From an uncultured Paracoccaceae bacterium (GTDB lineage: Bacteria; Pseudomonadota; Alphaproteobacteria; Rhodobacterales; Rhodobacteraceae), in the NCBI GenBank assembly GCA_947496535.1, contig CANMDE010000006.1, forward strand, positions 1-64,000: DNA of 64,000 nt. Reading direction: 5' to 3'. Below the pieces are notes generated by a model. It was not told where the DNA came from. It did not search any database and saw nothing but the letters and a program-made list of their open reading frames with translations. Below, one piece after another: positions 18,166 through 27,847 of the stretch. The stretch's first letter is position 1, and the number at the start of each line of letters is the position of its first letter. A program made the position numbers and the translations under genes.

Positions 18166-18810
18166 ATGATCCGCGCATCCTTCGCCCATGTGGACACATG
18201 GGTCTTCGATCTAGACAACACGTTATATCACCCGTCAGCGGGTCTTTTTGAGCGAATGAACCCACGGATGACCGCCTTTGTGATGCGGGTTGCCGGGGTG
18301 GACGAAAAGCGGGCAGATTTCCTGCGGGATGAATATTGGCGAACCCATGGATCAACACTCGCCGGACTGATGGCCGAGCATGACATGGACCCGGACGATT
18401 ACTTGGATCACGTCCACAATATAGATATCAACCACTTACGACCCGATCCTCAACTGGAAAAACAGATCGCATCCCTTCCGGGTCGCAAGATCGTCTACAC
18501 CAACGGCACCTCCAGTTATGCCAAGCGTGTTCTGGCCGCACGTGGACTGACAACACCCTTCGATGCCGTCTACGGCGTGCAAGAGGCTGGCCTGCTCCCC
18601 AAGCCCACCGCCGCAGCCTTCGCCAAAGTGTTCGAGGCCGACGGCATGACCCCCGACAAAGCCGCCATGTTCGAAGACGAAGCGCGGAATCTGGCCGTCC
18701 CGCACGCGCTTGGGATGCGAACCGTACATGTGCATGATGAACCAGAAACCGGCGAACACATCCATCACCACACAGATGATCTGACCGGCTTCTTGTCGCA
18801 GCTCGGCTAA
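18166..18810 (+). CDS. HAD superfamily pyrimidine 5'-nucleotidase-like hydrolase
   Basis: A 214-residue cytoplasmic phosphatase. Catalytic motifs are in order: FDLDNTLYHP near residue 14 (nucleophile and acid/base aspartates), VYTNGTS near 108 (motif II), the lysine of LLPKPTAAAF (motif III) and MFEDEARNL (motif IV). The order and the DNTLYHP loop match the SDT1/YjjG-type pyrimidine 5'-nucleotidases, which release nucleosides from UMP or CMP. A short histidine-rich tail (HIHHHTDD) is unusual but probably insignificant. It precedes the UbiH-like gene by 41 bases and may share its transcript. Confidence 0.85.
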   Translation: MIRASFAHVDTWVFDLDNTLYHPSAGLFERMNPRMTAFVMRVAGVDEKRADFLRDEYWRTHGSTLAGLMAEHDMDPDDYLDHVHNIDINHLRPDPQLEKQIASLPGRKIVYTNGTSSYAKRVLAARGLTTPFDAVYGVQEAGLLPKPTAAAFAKVFEADGMTPDKAAMFEDEARNLAVPHALGMRTVHVHDEPETGEHIHHHTDDLTGFLSQLG

Positions 18811-18851
18811 GCCCCCTTCCCCCGCACTGCACTGCAGCCTATGTCAGAGCC

Positions 18852-20045
18852 ATGGAACGCAAAACCACAGATGTCCTGATCGCCGGTGGCGGGGTCGCTG
18901 GTCTGACAGCCGCCGCGGCCTTTGGCGCTGCAGGCTTTGACGTTGTGATCCTCGAACCTACCCCGCCGATCACCAGCCCCGACGCTGAAGGGTCCGACCT
19001 GCGGACAACCGCATTCCTGCAACCTGCACAGCAGTTTCTGGACAAGGCAGGCCTGTGGGAACGGCTCGCGCCGCACGCGACGCCGCTCCAGATCATGCGG
19101 ATGACAGACCTGACTGCTACGCCACCCGTCACCCGTGATTTTGATGCCGCCGATATCTCCGATCAGCCTTTCGGATGGAACCTGCCCAACTGGCTGCTGC
19201 GGCGGGAAATGGTCGCGCGACTGGCGGAGCTACCAAATGTCGATTTCCGGCAAGGCATCGGCTTTGCCGCCATGCTGGCCCGAACCGACGCCGCACTGGT
19301 TACTCTGACTGACAAAACCCAGATCAGCGCCAAATTGGTCATTGGGGCCGATGGACGCAACTCGGCGGTCAGGCAGGCCGTTGGCATCGACTTGAAAACA
19401 ACACGTTACGGGCAGAAGGCCGTCACCTTTGCGGTCACCCATGACGCACCGCACAACAACATCTCGACCGAGATTCACCGCTCCGGCGGCCCGTTTACGC
19501 TGGTTCCGCTCCCTGATCACGACGGGCAACCCTGCTCTGCTGTGGTATGGATGGAACACGGGGCCGAGGCACTCCGGCTGGCTGAATTGCCGGTCCCTGA
19601 ATTCGAGGCCGCCGCCAATGACCGTTCCGCGCTGGCCTACGGACCGCTGAAACTGGTCACCAAACGCACCCTCTGGCCAATCATCAGCCAGATTGCCCAC
19701 AGCCTGACCGCCCAACGCACCGCACTGGTCGCAGAAGCAGCCCATGTGATGCCCCCGATCGGTGCGCAGGGTCTGAACATGTCGCTCAAGGACCTGTCCT
19801 GCCTGCTCGAACTGGCAGAGGCAAATCCCGAGGGCTTGGGCGATAACTCCATGCTCGACACCTATCAGGGGCGCAGGCATCCCGATATCGCCATGCGCGT
19901 CGCAGGTATCAATCTGCTCAATCGGACCTCTATATCGGGCCAACCGTTCTGGAACGAACTGCGACAGCAGGGCATTCAGGCGCTGCACGACATCACGCCC
20001 TTGCGGCGACAGGTCATGCAACTGGGGCTAGGTGCCCGCAAATAG
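18852..20045 (+). CDS. UbiH/UbiF family FAD-dependent hydroxylase
   Basis: A 397-residue flavoprotein monooxygenase that probably hydroxylates a ring position of the ubiquinone precursor. The FAD fold is IAGGGVAGLTAAAAFG near residue 11; the second FAD contact GADGRNSAVRQ is near 162; and AHVMPPIGAQGLNMSLKD near 298 is the conserved ribityl-binding motif of this subfamily. Alphaproteobacteria vary in how many such hydroxylases they use, so assignment to UbiH, UbiF or UbiL is not made. It follows the HAD gene on the same strand and is convergent with the Lrp pair, with only a base between the stops. Confidence 0.88.
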   Translation: MERKTTDVLIAGGGVAGLTAAAAFGAAGFDVVILEPTPPITSPDAEGSDLRTTAFLQPAQQFLDKAGLWERLAPHATPLQIMRMTDLTATPPVTRDFDAADISDQPFGWNLPNWLLRREMVARLAELPNVDFRQGIGFAAMLARTDAALVTLTDKTQISAKLVIGADGRNSAVRQAVGIDLKTTRYGQKAVTFAVTHDAPHNNISTEIHRSGGPFTLVPLPDHDGQPCSAVVWMEHGAEALRLAELPVPEFEAAANDRSALAYGPLKLVTKRTLWPIISQIAHSLTAQRTALVAEAAHVMPPIGAQGLNMSLKDLSCLLELAEANPEGLGDNSMLDTYQGRRHPDIAMRVAGINLLNRTSISGQPFWNELRQQGIQALHDITPLRRQVMQLGLGARK

Positions 20046-20498
20046 CTAGAGCGGCCCCGGCCTGCGTTCTTCACTCAACAGCACGTTCGCTTCAACATCG
20101 CCCACACCGGGAAGCGCCATGATCCGACGGCGTAAGACCCGCTCAAAATCGGCCAGATCGCGAGCGACCACACGCAGGCGATAATCATAAAGGCCCAGAA
20201 CATGGTCCACCGTTTGCACCTCTGGAATGGCCCCAACGGCCCGTTCAAAATCCTCTAGGCTCACCCGGCCCTTGGTGGCCAGCTTCACGCCCAGAAAAAC
20301 CGTCACACCAAAACCGAGCTTTTCGGCATCCAACACTAGCCGGCGGCCCGCAATAACCCCGGCATTCTGTAACCGTCTGATCCGCCGCCATGTGGCAGGC
20401 TGGCTCAGCCCCAGCTTTTCGCCCAAACGGCTTGTCGATTGTTCCGCATTGGCAGAAAGCGCCCGCAGCAGGGCAAAGTCGATCTCGTCCAGCGTCAT
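20046..20498 (-). CDS. Lrp/AsnC family transcriptional regulator (second of pair)
   Basis: A 150-residue regulator with an N-terminal helix-turn-helix (SRLGEKLGLSQPATWRRIRRLQNAGVI) and a C-terminal RAM domain (HVLGLYDYRLRVVARDLADFE) that binds amino acids and sets oligomer state. Its start codon overlaps the stop of the preceding Lrp gene by four bases (ATGA), so the two are translated together. The pair lies divergent from ilvC, suggesting control of branched-chain amino-acid synthesis. The two proteins could form mixed oligomers; this is inference. Confidence 0.88.
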   Translation of the reverse strand: MTLDEIDFALLRALSANAEQSTSRLGEKLGLSQPATWRRIRRLQNAGVIAGRRLVLDAEKLGFGVTVFLGVKLATKGRVSLEDFERAVGAIPEVQTVDHVLGLYDYRLRVVARDLADFERVLRRRIMALPGVGDVEANVLLSEERRPGPL

Positions 20499-20950
20499 AA
20501 CGGCAGAACCTCGTCTCGCTTGACGCGGGCAATGGTCATCAGCGCCTCGATATCCGCGATATGCGGTAATGTCAGAATGTCCTCTCGATAAATACGCTGA
20601 TAATCCGGCAAGTCGCGCGCAATCAGGGACAGACGCACATCAACCCGGCCCAGAAAGGTCTGTATCTCGATCACCTCAGGGACCTTCCGGGCAGCGGCAG
20701 TGAATTCGTCAAACGCGCGGGCCACCGTCTTATCCAATGTAATGCGCAGGCTGACCGATACCGAAAAACCCAAACTCGCCCAGTCGATCACAATCTGGCT
20801 GCCTTTCAACACGCCGGTATCCCGCAACCGATCCAGCCGTCGTGTCACCCGCGCAGGCGTGGCATCCACCGCGCGAGCAAGGTCAGGCACCGCACTTGCC
20901 GGGTCGGCCTGCAGCAGGCGCAACAGACGGCGGTCAGTATCATCAAGCAT
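20495..20950 (-). CDS. Lrp/AsnC family transcriptional regulator (first of pair)
   Basis: A 151-residue regulator. The N-terminal domain reads MLDDTDRRLLRLLQADPAS, then the helix-turn-helix DLARAVDATPARVTRRLDRLRDTGV; the C-terminal RAM domain contains FLGRVDVRLSLIARDLPDYQ. ATG 20950 is used because the family begins with this LDxxDxxLL pattern; the open frame extends 25 codons further without matching it. It lies 134 bases from the divergent ilvC start, and the AT-rich intergenic region is a plausible shared operator. Confidence 0.9.
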   Translation of the reverse strand: MLDDTDRRLLRLLQADPASAVPDLARAVDATPARVTRRLDRLRDTGVLKGSQIVIDWASLGFSVSVSLRITLDKTVARAFDEFTAAARKVPEVIEIQTFLGRVDVRLSLIARDLPDYQRIYREDILTLPHIADIEALMTIARVKRDEVLPL

Positions 20951-20952
20951 AA

Positions 20953-22107
<1,155 letters not shown>

Positions 22108-22114
22108 AACCACC

Positions 22115-22139
22115 AAGGCCCGGCATCAAGCCGGGCCTT
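22115..22139. terminator. Bidirectional hairpin terminator between ilvC and trmJ
   Basis: A perfect ten-base stem AAGGCCCGGC/GCCGGGCCTT with the loop ATCAA lies between the convergent stop codons of ilvC and trmJ. The A and T flanks allow it to work in both directions. Confidence 0.8.
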
Positions 22140-22142
22140 AAT

Positions 22143-22883
22143 CTACCCGCGGTCTTTCCAGCGCACCATCTGCCGTATGATCCCGTGCAGCATTTGCACG
22201 TCGGCCCGCGTCAGCGGCATCCGCGACCAAAGGTTGCGCAAATTCGTCTTCATATTGGCCGCCTTGTGATCGGGAAAAAAGAACCCCGCCTCTTCCAGCC
22301 GTTCCTCGTAATGGGCGCTGAGTTTTTCGATCTCAATCTGCTCGGCCCAATCACCAACCGCACCAACGCGTTGCGCTTCTGTCGGAACCGCCACACGCCG
22401 CCATTCATACCCGGTCAGAAGCACGCATTGGGCAAGGTTCAGTGACGGAAAGTCCGGGTTCACAGGAACCGAGATGATCGCATTTGCGCGTGCGATGTCG
22501 TCGTTTTCCATGCCCGCCCGCTCTGGTCCGAACATCACGGCTACTTTCTCACCCGCCGCAATCCGGTCACGGGCATCCTGCATCGCAGCCTCTGGCGTGA
22601 AAACCGGCTTGGTCAGATCGCGTGGCCGCGCGGTCGTCGCATAGACAAAGCTACAATCACCAATCGCGCCCGGCGTATCGTCAAAAAGCTGTGCCTCATC
22701 CAACAGACGCCCTGCCCCGCTGGCCATGGCCACGGCCTTCTGGTTCGGCCAGCCATCCCTTGGTGCCACGATTCGCATCCGGTCCAGCCCGAAATTCCAC
22801 ATCGCCCGTGCCGCTGCACCTATGTTTTCACCCATCTGGGGTCGGATGAGAACGAATGCAGGTTGCGGATCTGGGCTGGGCAT
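22143..22883 (-). CDS. trmJ: RNA methyltransferase, TrmH/SpoU family (TrmJ-like)
   Basis: A 246-residue 2'-O-methyltransferase with the trefoil-knot SpoU fold. Conserved motifs are PQMGENIGAAARAMWNFG near residue 15, VMFGPERAGMENDDI near 115 and the knot sequence ISVPVNPDFPSLNLAQCVLL near 137. The C-terminal helical extension is present, as in TrmJ, which methylates position 32 of the tRNA anticodon loop. The alternative is an uncharacterised rRNA methyltransferase of the same family. It is divergent from the TfoX-like gene with a 67-base gap. Confidence 0.88.
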   Translation of the reverse strand: MPSPDPQPAFVLIRPQMGENIGAAARAMWNFGLDRMRIVAPRDGWPNQKAVAMASGAGRLLDEAQLFDDTPGAIGDCSFVYATTARPRDLTKPVFTPEAAMQDARDRIAAGEKVAVMFGPERAGMENDDIARANAIISVPVNPDFPSLNLAQCVLLTGYEWRRVAVPTEAQRVGAVGDWAEQIEIEKLSAHYEERLEEAGFFFPDHKAANMKTNLRNLWSRMPLTRADVQMLHGIIRQMVRWKDRG

Positions 22884-22950
22884 ATGGCTTCCTTTGATAT
22901 CGCGGCGCGTGATACGCTGCGCCGAAGATCAAGACAAGGAGGGGGAACCA

Positions 22951-23283
22951 ATGGCCTATCATGATGGACACGCAGAGCTGATGCGGACCGAGCTGGCAGA
23001 CGAGCCCGGTTTATCCGAGAAGAAGATGTTTGGTGGTCTGTGTTTCCTCAAAGACGGGAACATGATCTGTGGCGTTCACACCGGCGGCGGCATGGCGCGT
23101 GTGGGCAAAGACGCAGAAGCCAAAGCGCTCAGAATCGACGGCATCGCGCCGCTTTCCTTTACCGGGCGCCAGATGGGTGGGATGGTCGATGTGTCCGAGG
23201 ACGTGCTCGCCGATGATGGCCGTCGCGCCCAGATCGTGAAAATGGCACTCGATTACGCCCGGTCGTTGCCGCCCAAGGCATAG
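22951..23283 (+). CDS. TfoX/Sxy N-terminal domain protein
   Basis: A 110-residue small cytoplasmic protein matching the TfoX N-terminal domain: KKMFGGLCFLKDGNMICGV near residues 24-42 and FTGRQMGGMVDVSEDVL near 69-86. TfoX regulates competence in gammaproteobacteria, but single-domain versions in alphaproteobacteria have no established role, and the name should not be read as competence function. The ATG at 22951 follows AGGAGGGGG. It is followed 60 bases later by the thiE-like gene on the same strand. Confidence 0.85.
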   Translation: MAYHDGHAELMRTELADEPGLSEKKMFGGLCFLKDGNMICGVHTGGGMARVGKDAEAKALRIDGIAPLSFTGRQMGGMVDVSEDVLADDGRRAQIVKMALDYARSLPPKA

Positions 23284-23343
23284 CCAAGCGGCCCAAACAC
23301 CGCTAAAACGCCTTGAACGCAAGAATAATACCGGAACGCCCTC

Positions 23344-23967
23344 ATGTCGGACGCCCCAGAAGCCCCGCAGATTTATCTCATCACGCCCAGCGAATTTGAG
23401 CTTTCGTCCTATCCTGACAGGCTGGCCGCCTGTCTGGACAGTACCGAAATTGCATGTGTCCGGCTCGCACTCGGCACGAACGATGACGCCCGGATCGCCA
23501 AAGCCGCTGATGCCTTGCGTGAAGTGACGCATGCCCGCGATGTGGCCCTGGTGATCGACAGTCACATCCTGATGGTCGAGCGGCTGGGTCTGGACGGCGT
23601 GCATCTGACCGATGGCGCGCGCTCGGTGGGCAAGGTGCGCAAGGATCTGGGCGAGGACGCCATCGTCGGCAGCTACTGCGCCAACTCACGTCACGACGGC
23701 ATGACAGCTGGCGAATTGGGCGCGGACTACGTCAGTTTCGGCCCGGTTGGTGAGACTTCATTGGGCGATGGCCGCCAGGCCGAGCTGCAACTCTTCGAAT
23801 GGTGGTCGCTGATGATCGAAGTTCCCGTCGTCGCCGAAGGCGCGCTGAATGCCGATCTGATCCGCAAACTGGCACCGCATACCGATTTCTTCGGTATCGG
23901 GGACGAGATTTGGGGTGCGGATGATCCTGTTTCAGCTCTCGCTGACTTCCGCAGTGCGATGGTCTGA
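23344..23967 (+). CDS. Thiamine-phosphate synthase-like protein (ThiE family)
   Basis: A 207-residue TIM-barrel protein of the ThiE/TenI family. ThiE condenses the pyrimidine and thiazole halves of thiamine. The motifs present are YLITP at the N-terminus, ALVIDSHILMVERLGLDGVHL, IVGSYCANSRHDGMTAGELGADYVSFGPV and FFGIGDEIWG. Several residues of the canonical ThiE signature (QLR, the pyrophosphate-binding KDR) are not visible, so this may be a paralogue of unknown specificity, as is common in Rhodobacteraceae. The 3' end overlaps the convergent acyltransferase gene by 36 bases. Confidence 0.75.
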   Translation: MSDAPEAPQIYLITPSEFELSSYPDRLAACLDSTEIACVRLALGTNDDARIAKAADALREVTHARDVALVIDSHILMVERLGLDGVHLTDGARSVGKVRKDLGEDAIVGSYCANSRHDGMTAGELGADYVSFGPVGETSLGDGRQAELQLFEWWSLMIEVPVVAEGALNADLIRKLAPHTDFFGIGDEIWGADDPVSALADFRSAMV

Positions 23968-24780
23968 TAACCCACCCCGCACCGTCTCCTCCATCGCCTT
24001 TGCCAGCAATTTGCGGTTCTCAAAATCCGTCAACCTGACCGGCTCGTGATACACCACCGTGACGCCCCCTTGCTGACGGGCGGCCAGTGTGTGCAGCAGA
24101 TGTGGGCCGAACGCCATGTCCCCCCACCAGCCATAAAATCGCGGGTCTTCGCCCGCAGGCGCATCGTATCGGACCGTCACGGGCTGGATATGTAGACTAT
24201 CCCGCAAGTCCGGATCGAAAAAGGCAGCAAATAGCGTAGGTTTGAAGGGCAGCACCTGTTGCCCATCCGTCGACGTGCCCTCGGGAAAGAACAACAGCTT
24301 GTGCCCTGCAGCCAGCCGATCCCGGAAAACGCGCACCTGCTCTGCCGCCTCGCGTCTGTCGCGGTTGATAAAGACAGTCCCGGTGGCCCGTGCCAGCCAA
24401 CCGATCCCCGGCCAGCCGGCCACCTCGGATTTCGAAACGAAGTATATGCGTTTGCGTGCATTCAGCGCAAAGATATCCAGCCACGACGAATGATTGGCCA
24501 CGACGGCCCCCGGCCCCCGCATCGGCGCACCGATGCTGCGATAGCGCAAGCCAAGTAGCACGAACGCCATTCGGCAGACGAATTGCGTAATCGCGGGGGT
24601 CAATGGCCGCCTCAATCCGTATAACGGCCGCTCAATCAGGCGAAGAACAAGCAGAACCAACAAGCCGCCAAATACCAGCACGATGAGCGGTATGGCGCGA
24701 ACTATGGCCCTCAACCACCCGGCAGCGCCGATACGGGCGAAAATCAGGTCGCCCTGTTCAGATTGCCATCGCTCAGCCAA
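23932..24780 (-). CDS. olsA: Lyso-ornithine lipid O-acyltransferase (OlsA/PlsC family)
   Basis: A 282-residue membrane-associated acyltransferase. The HX4D catalytic motif is NHSSWLDIF near residue 96, and the glycerophosphate-type substrate motif FFPEGTSTDG is near 164, with one strong hydrophobic segment near residues 25-48. It lies directly behind the OlsB gene with an eight-base overlap; that pair makes ornithine lipid in two acylation steps, so OlsA is the best reading, while ordinary lysophosphatidate acylation (PlsC) is the alternative. The start is TTG 24780 behind AAGGGGG; no in-frame ATG fits. Confidence 0.82.
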   Translation of the reverse strand: MAERWQSEQGDLIFARIGAAGWLRAIVRAIPLIVLVFGGLLVLLVLRLIERPLYGLRRPLTPAITQFVCRMAFVLLGLRYRSIGAPMRGPGAVVANHSSWLDIFALNARKRIYFVSKSEVAGWPGIGWLARATGTVFINRDRREAAEQVRVFRDRLAAGHKLLFFPEGTSTDGQQVLPFKPTLFAAFFDPDLRDSLHIQPVTVRYDAPAGEDPRFYGWWGDMAFGPHLLHTLAARQQGGVTVVYHEPVRLTDFENRKLLAKAMEETVRGGLSDHRTAEVSES

Positions 24781-25552
24781 GGGTGGCCCCCTTGGTGTAA
24801 ATCGACCGCTGCAAACTGCTGACAGATGCGGCCTCGACGATCATGCAGACATCGGTGGTGTTAAAGGCCTCGTCGACAAAGACGCCTTCCCCGATGGAAC
24901 CACCCAATCGCAGATAGGCCTTGATCAGCGCCGGAGTGGCTCGCATGGCAGCAACCCGGTCAATCTGATCAGCAGGTGAAGGAGAAAAACTACTACCTGC
25001 CGACGGCAACGCCACAACCCGCAAATGCGAAGGTGCCAGATGCTTATGGTGCAAAAGACTAAGCGGATCACGCAAAGCGAGAAGATCGGTTCCATGGAAT
25101 GAGGCCACGCCAAATAGCACATCAATCTGATGCTCGGCCACATATTCGGCCAGACCAGCCCAAAGATGCATCATCGCAGTCCCACCACGATAATCAGGGT
25201 GCAAACATGAACGACCGAGTTCCAGCAAAGTCCGGCCACTTTGCTTCAGAACGCTCAGGTCGAATTCATCCTCACAATAAAACGCCCCAGCCTTGTCTGC
25301 GGCGTCCCGGGTCATCAGACGGTAAACACCGATAACCTGATCATCCGGCGCGCGGGCCTCGTCGCGCAGGATCAGGTGATCCGCATGCTCATCGAATCTG
25401 TCCTTTTCCAAACGGCGCTTGTGATCCACCAAGGGGCCGTCACCAGCCAACTCCTCCACAAATACTTTGTACCGCAACCGGTAGGCCGCATTCAGGTCAG
25501 CCTCGTTTCGGGCGATGTGACTGACAAAGGCAGAGGGTTTTGTATACGTCAT
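24773..25552 (-). CDS. olsB: L-ornithine N-alpha-acyltransferase OlsB
   Basis: A 259-residue acyl-ACP-dependent acyltransferase that adds a 3-hydroxy fatty acid to ornithine, the first step of ornithine-lipid synthesis. The family pattern is AYRLRYKVFVEEL near residue 24, LELGRSCLHPDYRGG near 110 (acyl-ACP binding) and VLFGVASFHGTD near 145. Its stop overlaps the start of olsA. Ornithine lipids are phosphorus-free membrane lipids common in marine alphaproteobacteria; no Pho-type regulatory box is evident here. ATG 25552 is used; a TTG one codon earlier is also possible. Confidence 0.9.
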   Translation of the reverse strand: MTYTKPSAFVSHIARNEADLNAAYRLRYKVFVEELAGDGPLVDHKRRLEKDRFDEHADHLILRDEARAPDDQVIGVYRLMTRDAADKAGAFYCEDEFDLSVLKQSGRTLLELGRSCLHPDYRGGTAMMHLWAGLAEYVAEHQIDVLFGVASFHGTDLLALRDPLSLLHHKHLAPSHLRVVALPSAGSSFSPSPADQIDRVAAMRATPALIKAYLRLGGSIGEGVFVDEAFNTTDVCMIVEAASVSSLQRSIYTKGATLG

Positions 25553-25685
25553 CAATGGATTGGACGGTTCGAACTAAGATAAGCCGTTTTAGGATTGTCG
25601 TGTCGTGTTGGCAACCAAACGCAAGATGACCTTGGGTCAGGTACGTTGACACAGGTTAGCGAAACACTACCATAAGTTGCACAAT

Positions 25686-25868
25686 TCACCCTTGATCAAC
25701 AAGGATCAGCATGACGTTCGCGCCATCGACGACCACCTTACCCGCTTCCCTGAAATTGACAGTAATCTTCCCGCCAATATTCGACTGGACCTGCCCGACG
25801 CCCCAGTCGGGTTGGTCAGGATGCCGGACCAGCATACCGGGCTCAAGTATCGCGTTGAGGTCTGACAT
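25686..25868 (-). CDS. DUF3553 domain-containing small protein
   Basis: A 60-residue protein starting MSDLNAILEPGMLVRHPDQ. The whole product fits DUF3553, a small beta-rich domain with the pattern GMxVRHPxxPDWGVGQVQS and later ITVNFREAGKVVVDG. A longer reading frame upstream lacks this support; ATG 25868 has the ribosome site AAGGTGGG. It is divergent from chpT, with a 27-base gap. DUF3553 genes are often next to chpT in this family, but the function is unknown. Confidence 0.85.
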   Translation of the reverse strand: MSDLNAILEPGMLVRHPDQPDWGVGQVQSNIGGKITVNFREAGKVVVDGANVMLILVDQG

Positions 25869-25895
25869 ATCCCACCTTTTTGACATGGAGGCATC

Positions 25896-26489
25896 ATGAT
25901 GCGCCCCGATCTTTCCGAACTTGTTGGCTCTCGTATCTGTCATGACCTTATCAGCCCTATCGGCGCAATCGGCAATGGGGTCGAGCTGTTGGCCCTAACC
26001 GATGGTGACACCGCCGCCGAGATGGACCTGATCAGCGAAAGTGTCGCCAATGCCAATGCCCGTATCCGCTATTTCCGCATTGCGTATGGCGCCGCGAATG
26101 CCGATCAATTCGTCAGCCGGGCCGAGGTGCTATCGGTCCTCGCCGCCATCGCCCGCAGTGGTCGTTTCACATACTCTTGGCAGGTTGACGAAGACCAACC
26201 GCGCCAAATTGTGCGGGCGGTCTTTCTGACGTTGCAGTGCCTTGAATCAGCTCTGCCAATGGGCGGCAGCATCCATATCTCACAAAACAGCGACCGATGG
26301 ACGCTGTCCGCCGAGGGGCGGCGCGTCAATGTGGATGAGAAGCTCTGGCGCAGCCTGCTGGCTTCTGACGCCTCGTATTCCCATTCTGCCGCACAGGTTC
26401 AGTTCGCCCTGCTACCCGACGCGCTGGCGGCGTTTGGTCGGCAATTGTCGGTTGATTTTGGCGAAAACCGGATAACCGCGCGGTTTTGA
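25896..26489 (+). CDS. chpT: Histidine phosphotransferase ChpT
   Basis: ChpT relays phosphate from the hybrid kinase CckA to the response regulator CtrA (and CpdR), which control motility, cell cycle and, in this family, gene transfer agent genes. The 197-residue protein has the phosphorylated-histidine helix SRICHDLISPIGAIGNGVELL near residue 12 and a degenerate ATPase-like C-terminal domain (LPMGGSIHIS, WTLSAEGRRV) that does not bind ATP. ATG 25896 follows GGAGG. A CtrA-like box upstream of the glycosyltransferase at 15489 may belong to its regulon. Confidence 0.92.
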   Translation: MMRPDLSELVGSRICHDLISPIGAIGNGVELLALTDGDTAAEMDLISESVANANARIRYFRIAYGAANADQFVSRAEVLSVLAAIARSGRFTYSWQVDEDQPRQIVRAVFLTLQCLESALPMGGSIHISQNSDRWTLSAEGRRVNVDEKLWRSLLASDASYSHSAAQVQFALLPDALAAFGRQLSVDFGENRITARF

Positions 26490-26698
26490 GGTCTCCTGTA
26501 GTCGCTGATCCGAACCACCCGCCACTTAACCGCGTTAACCCGTGGCGACATAGGCGGGCTGGCCTATTTTCGCCGACATCATTTCAAAACCCGCCAATAC
26601 CCGCTCAAATCTGAATTCAGCAAACTAAGAATTAAAAGGATACAAAGCGCCATTTAAAGAGCTCTGAATTAAAGAGTATTTTGTGGGGCCAAACAAAA

Positions 26699-27847
26699 AT
26701 GTCTGCCTTTCGACTGTCGCAAACTGCGTCACGGCAAATCTGCTATGCGCGGGTCATCTGCATTTCATTGATGATATTTGTTCATGCAGACCCGACAGAC
26801 GCGAAAATTGTCGAATTGGATGTGCCCTACGCAATCCGCGCGTTTTACTGGGTATTGGTGGCCGAGCTGGGCCGTGCCAGCGTGCCACTTCTGAGTGTGA
26901 TATCCGGCGCTTTGCTCGTCATGTCGATGCAGCGCGGATCAACCATTCGATCGGTCGCATGGAACAAATTCCAACGTCTGCTGTTGCCGCTCCTGTTTTG
27001 GAATTTTCTGCTGATTGATACTCTTGTAATACGCCATCACATTTTGGCCGCTAGCCCACCCGACCTCGCCTACATTTTTGACAGTTGGCCCAACAAATTA
27101 TTCGCCCTCACGGATACCCCAGCCAATTTCCCCCTGGCATTCCTGCGCGACATCTTTGTTTGCAGCATACTTGCCGCCATCGCGATGACTCTCGAAAACC
27201 GCAAGAACTTTGCAGGGCAGCTGTTTATGCTGGGCTGCATCGGGGTCGTGATGGTTCAGCCGGAAAGCCTGCCTCTGGTCCAGCGCGAACTGATCATCAT
27301 CTTCTACACAATCGGCTTCATGATGGCCTGTAATCTCAAAGAACCGCCCCACCTACCTTGGGCCGTGGTAATCGGACTAATGCTGCTTCAGATCGGGATA
27401 GATATCGGACAACTGGCGCCCGAGATACCGACCGAAGTAATCAAACGTCTGGCGGTCTGTATGCTGTTCTGGAAAACCAGTGAATTCCTGTTCCTGCGCG
27501 AAAAGAAACACCCCTGGATCGCAGGCATCGCCCGGCAGGAGCAGTATATCTACGTGGTCTTCTGTAGCCACCTGATCGTGACAAGAGCCTATGGCGTCTT
27601 TTGGGAGCGCATGGGCATCTATCCAGAGGCACCATATTTCCCGTTGGTTTACCTGATGAACCTACCGCTCGCCTTCGCATTCGCGTGGCTGGTGTGGAAA
27701 CTGTCCGAGGAATTGCTACCCGCACTACAACCGTTTGTGTCAGGCAAGCCCTTTGCCAAAGTGCGGTTCCCCGGCGCGACCGCAGACTTCAATCCAGAGG
27801 AAACGCCTGTTGGAACGCCATCTCGCCAGTCGACAGAAAGGCAATAA
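26699..27847 (+). CDS. Acyltransferase family membrane protein
   Basis: A 382-residue integral membrane protein with about ten hydrophobic segments. It fits the acyltransferase 3 family, which O-acylates sugars of exopolysaccharides, lipopolysaccharides or glucans: YARVICISLMIFVHAD near the N-terminus holds the expected histidine, followed by RASVPLLSVISGALL and FQRLLLPLLFWNFLL. The substrate is unknown. ATG 26699 is preferred over the TTG at 26681. The upstream 200 bases are AT-rich. The 3' end overlaps the convergent ArsR-type gene by 59 bases. Confidence 0.82.
   Translation: MSAFRLSQTASRQICYARVICISLMIFVHADPTDAKIVELDVPYAIRAFYWVLVAELGRASVPLLSVISGALLVMSMQRGSTIRSVAWNKFQRLLLPLLFWNFLLIDTLVIRHHILAASPPDLAYIFDSWPNKLFALTDTPANFPLAFLRDIFVCSILAAIAMTLENRKNFAGQLFMLGCIGVVMVQPESLPLVQRELIIIFYTIGFMMACNLKEPPHLPWAVVIGLMLLQIGIDIGQLAPEIPTEVIKRLAVCMLFWKTSEFLFLREKKHPWIAGIARQEQYIYVVFCSHLIVTRAYGVFWERMGIYPEAPYFPLVYLMNLPLAFAFAWLVWKLSEELLPALQPFVSGKPFAKVRFPGATADFNPEETPVGTPSRQSTERQ

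Noticed and set aside
22726..22950. N-terminal extension of the TfoX-like protein
   Set aside because: The longer frame overlaps trmJ antisense, and the family begins at MAYHDGH with a strong ribosome site at 22951.
26527..26541. TTAACCGCGTTAA near the acyltransferase promoter
   Set aside because: It resembles a CtrA box but has five, not seven, bases between the TTAA elements.
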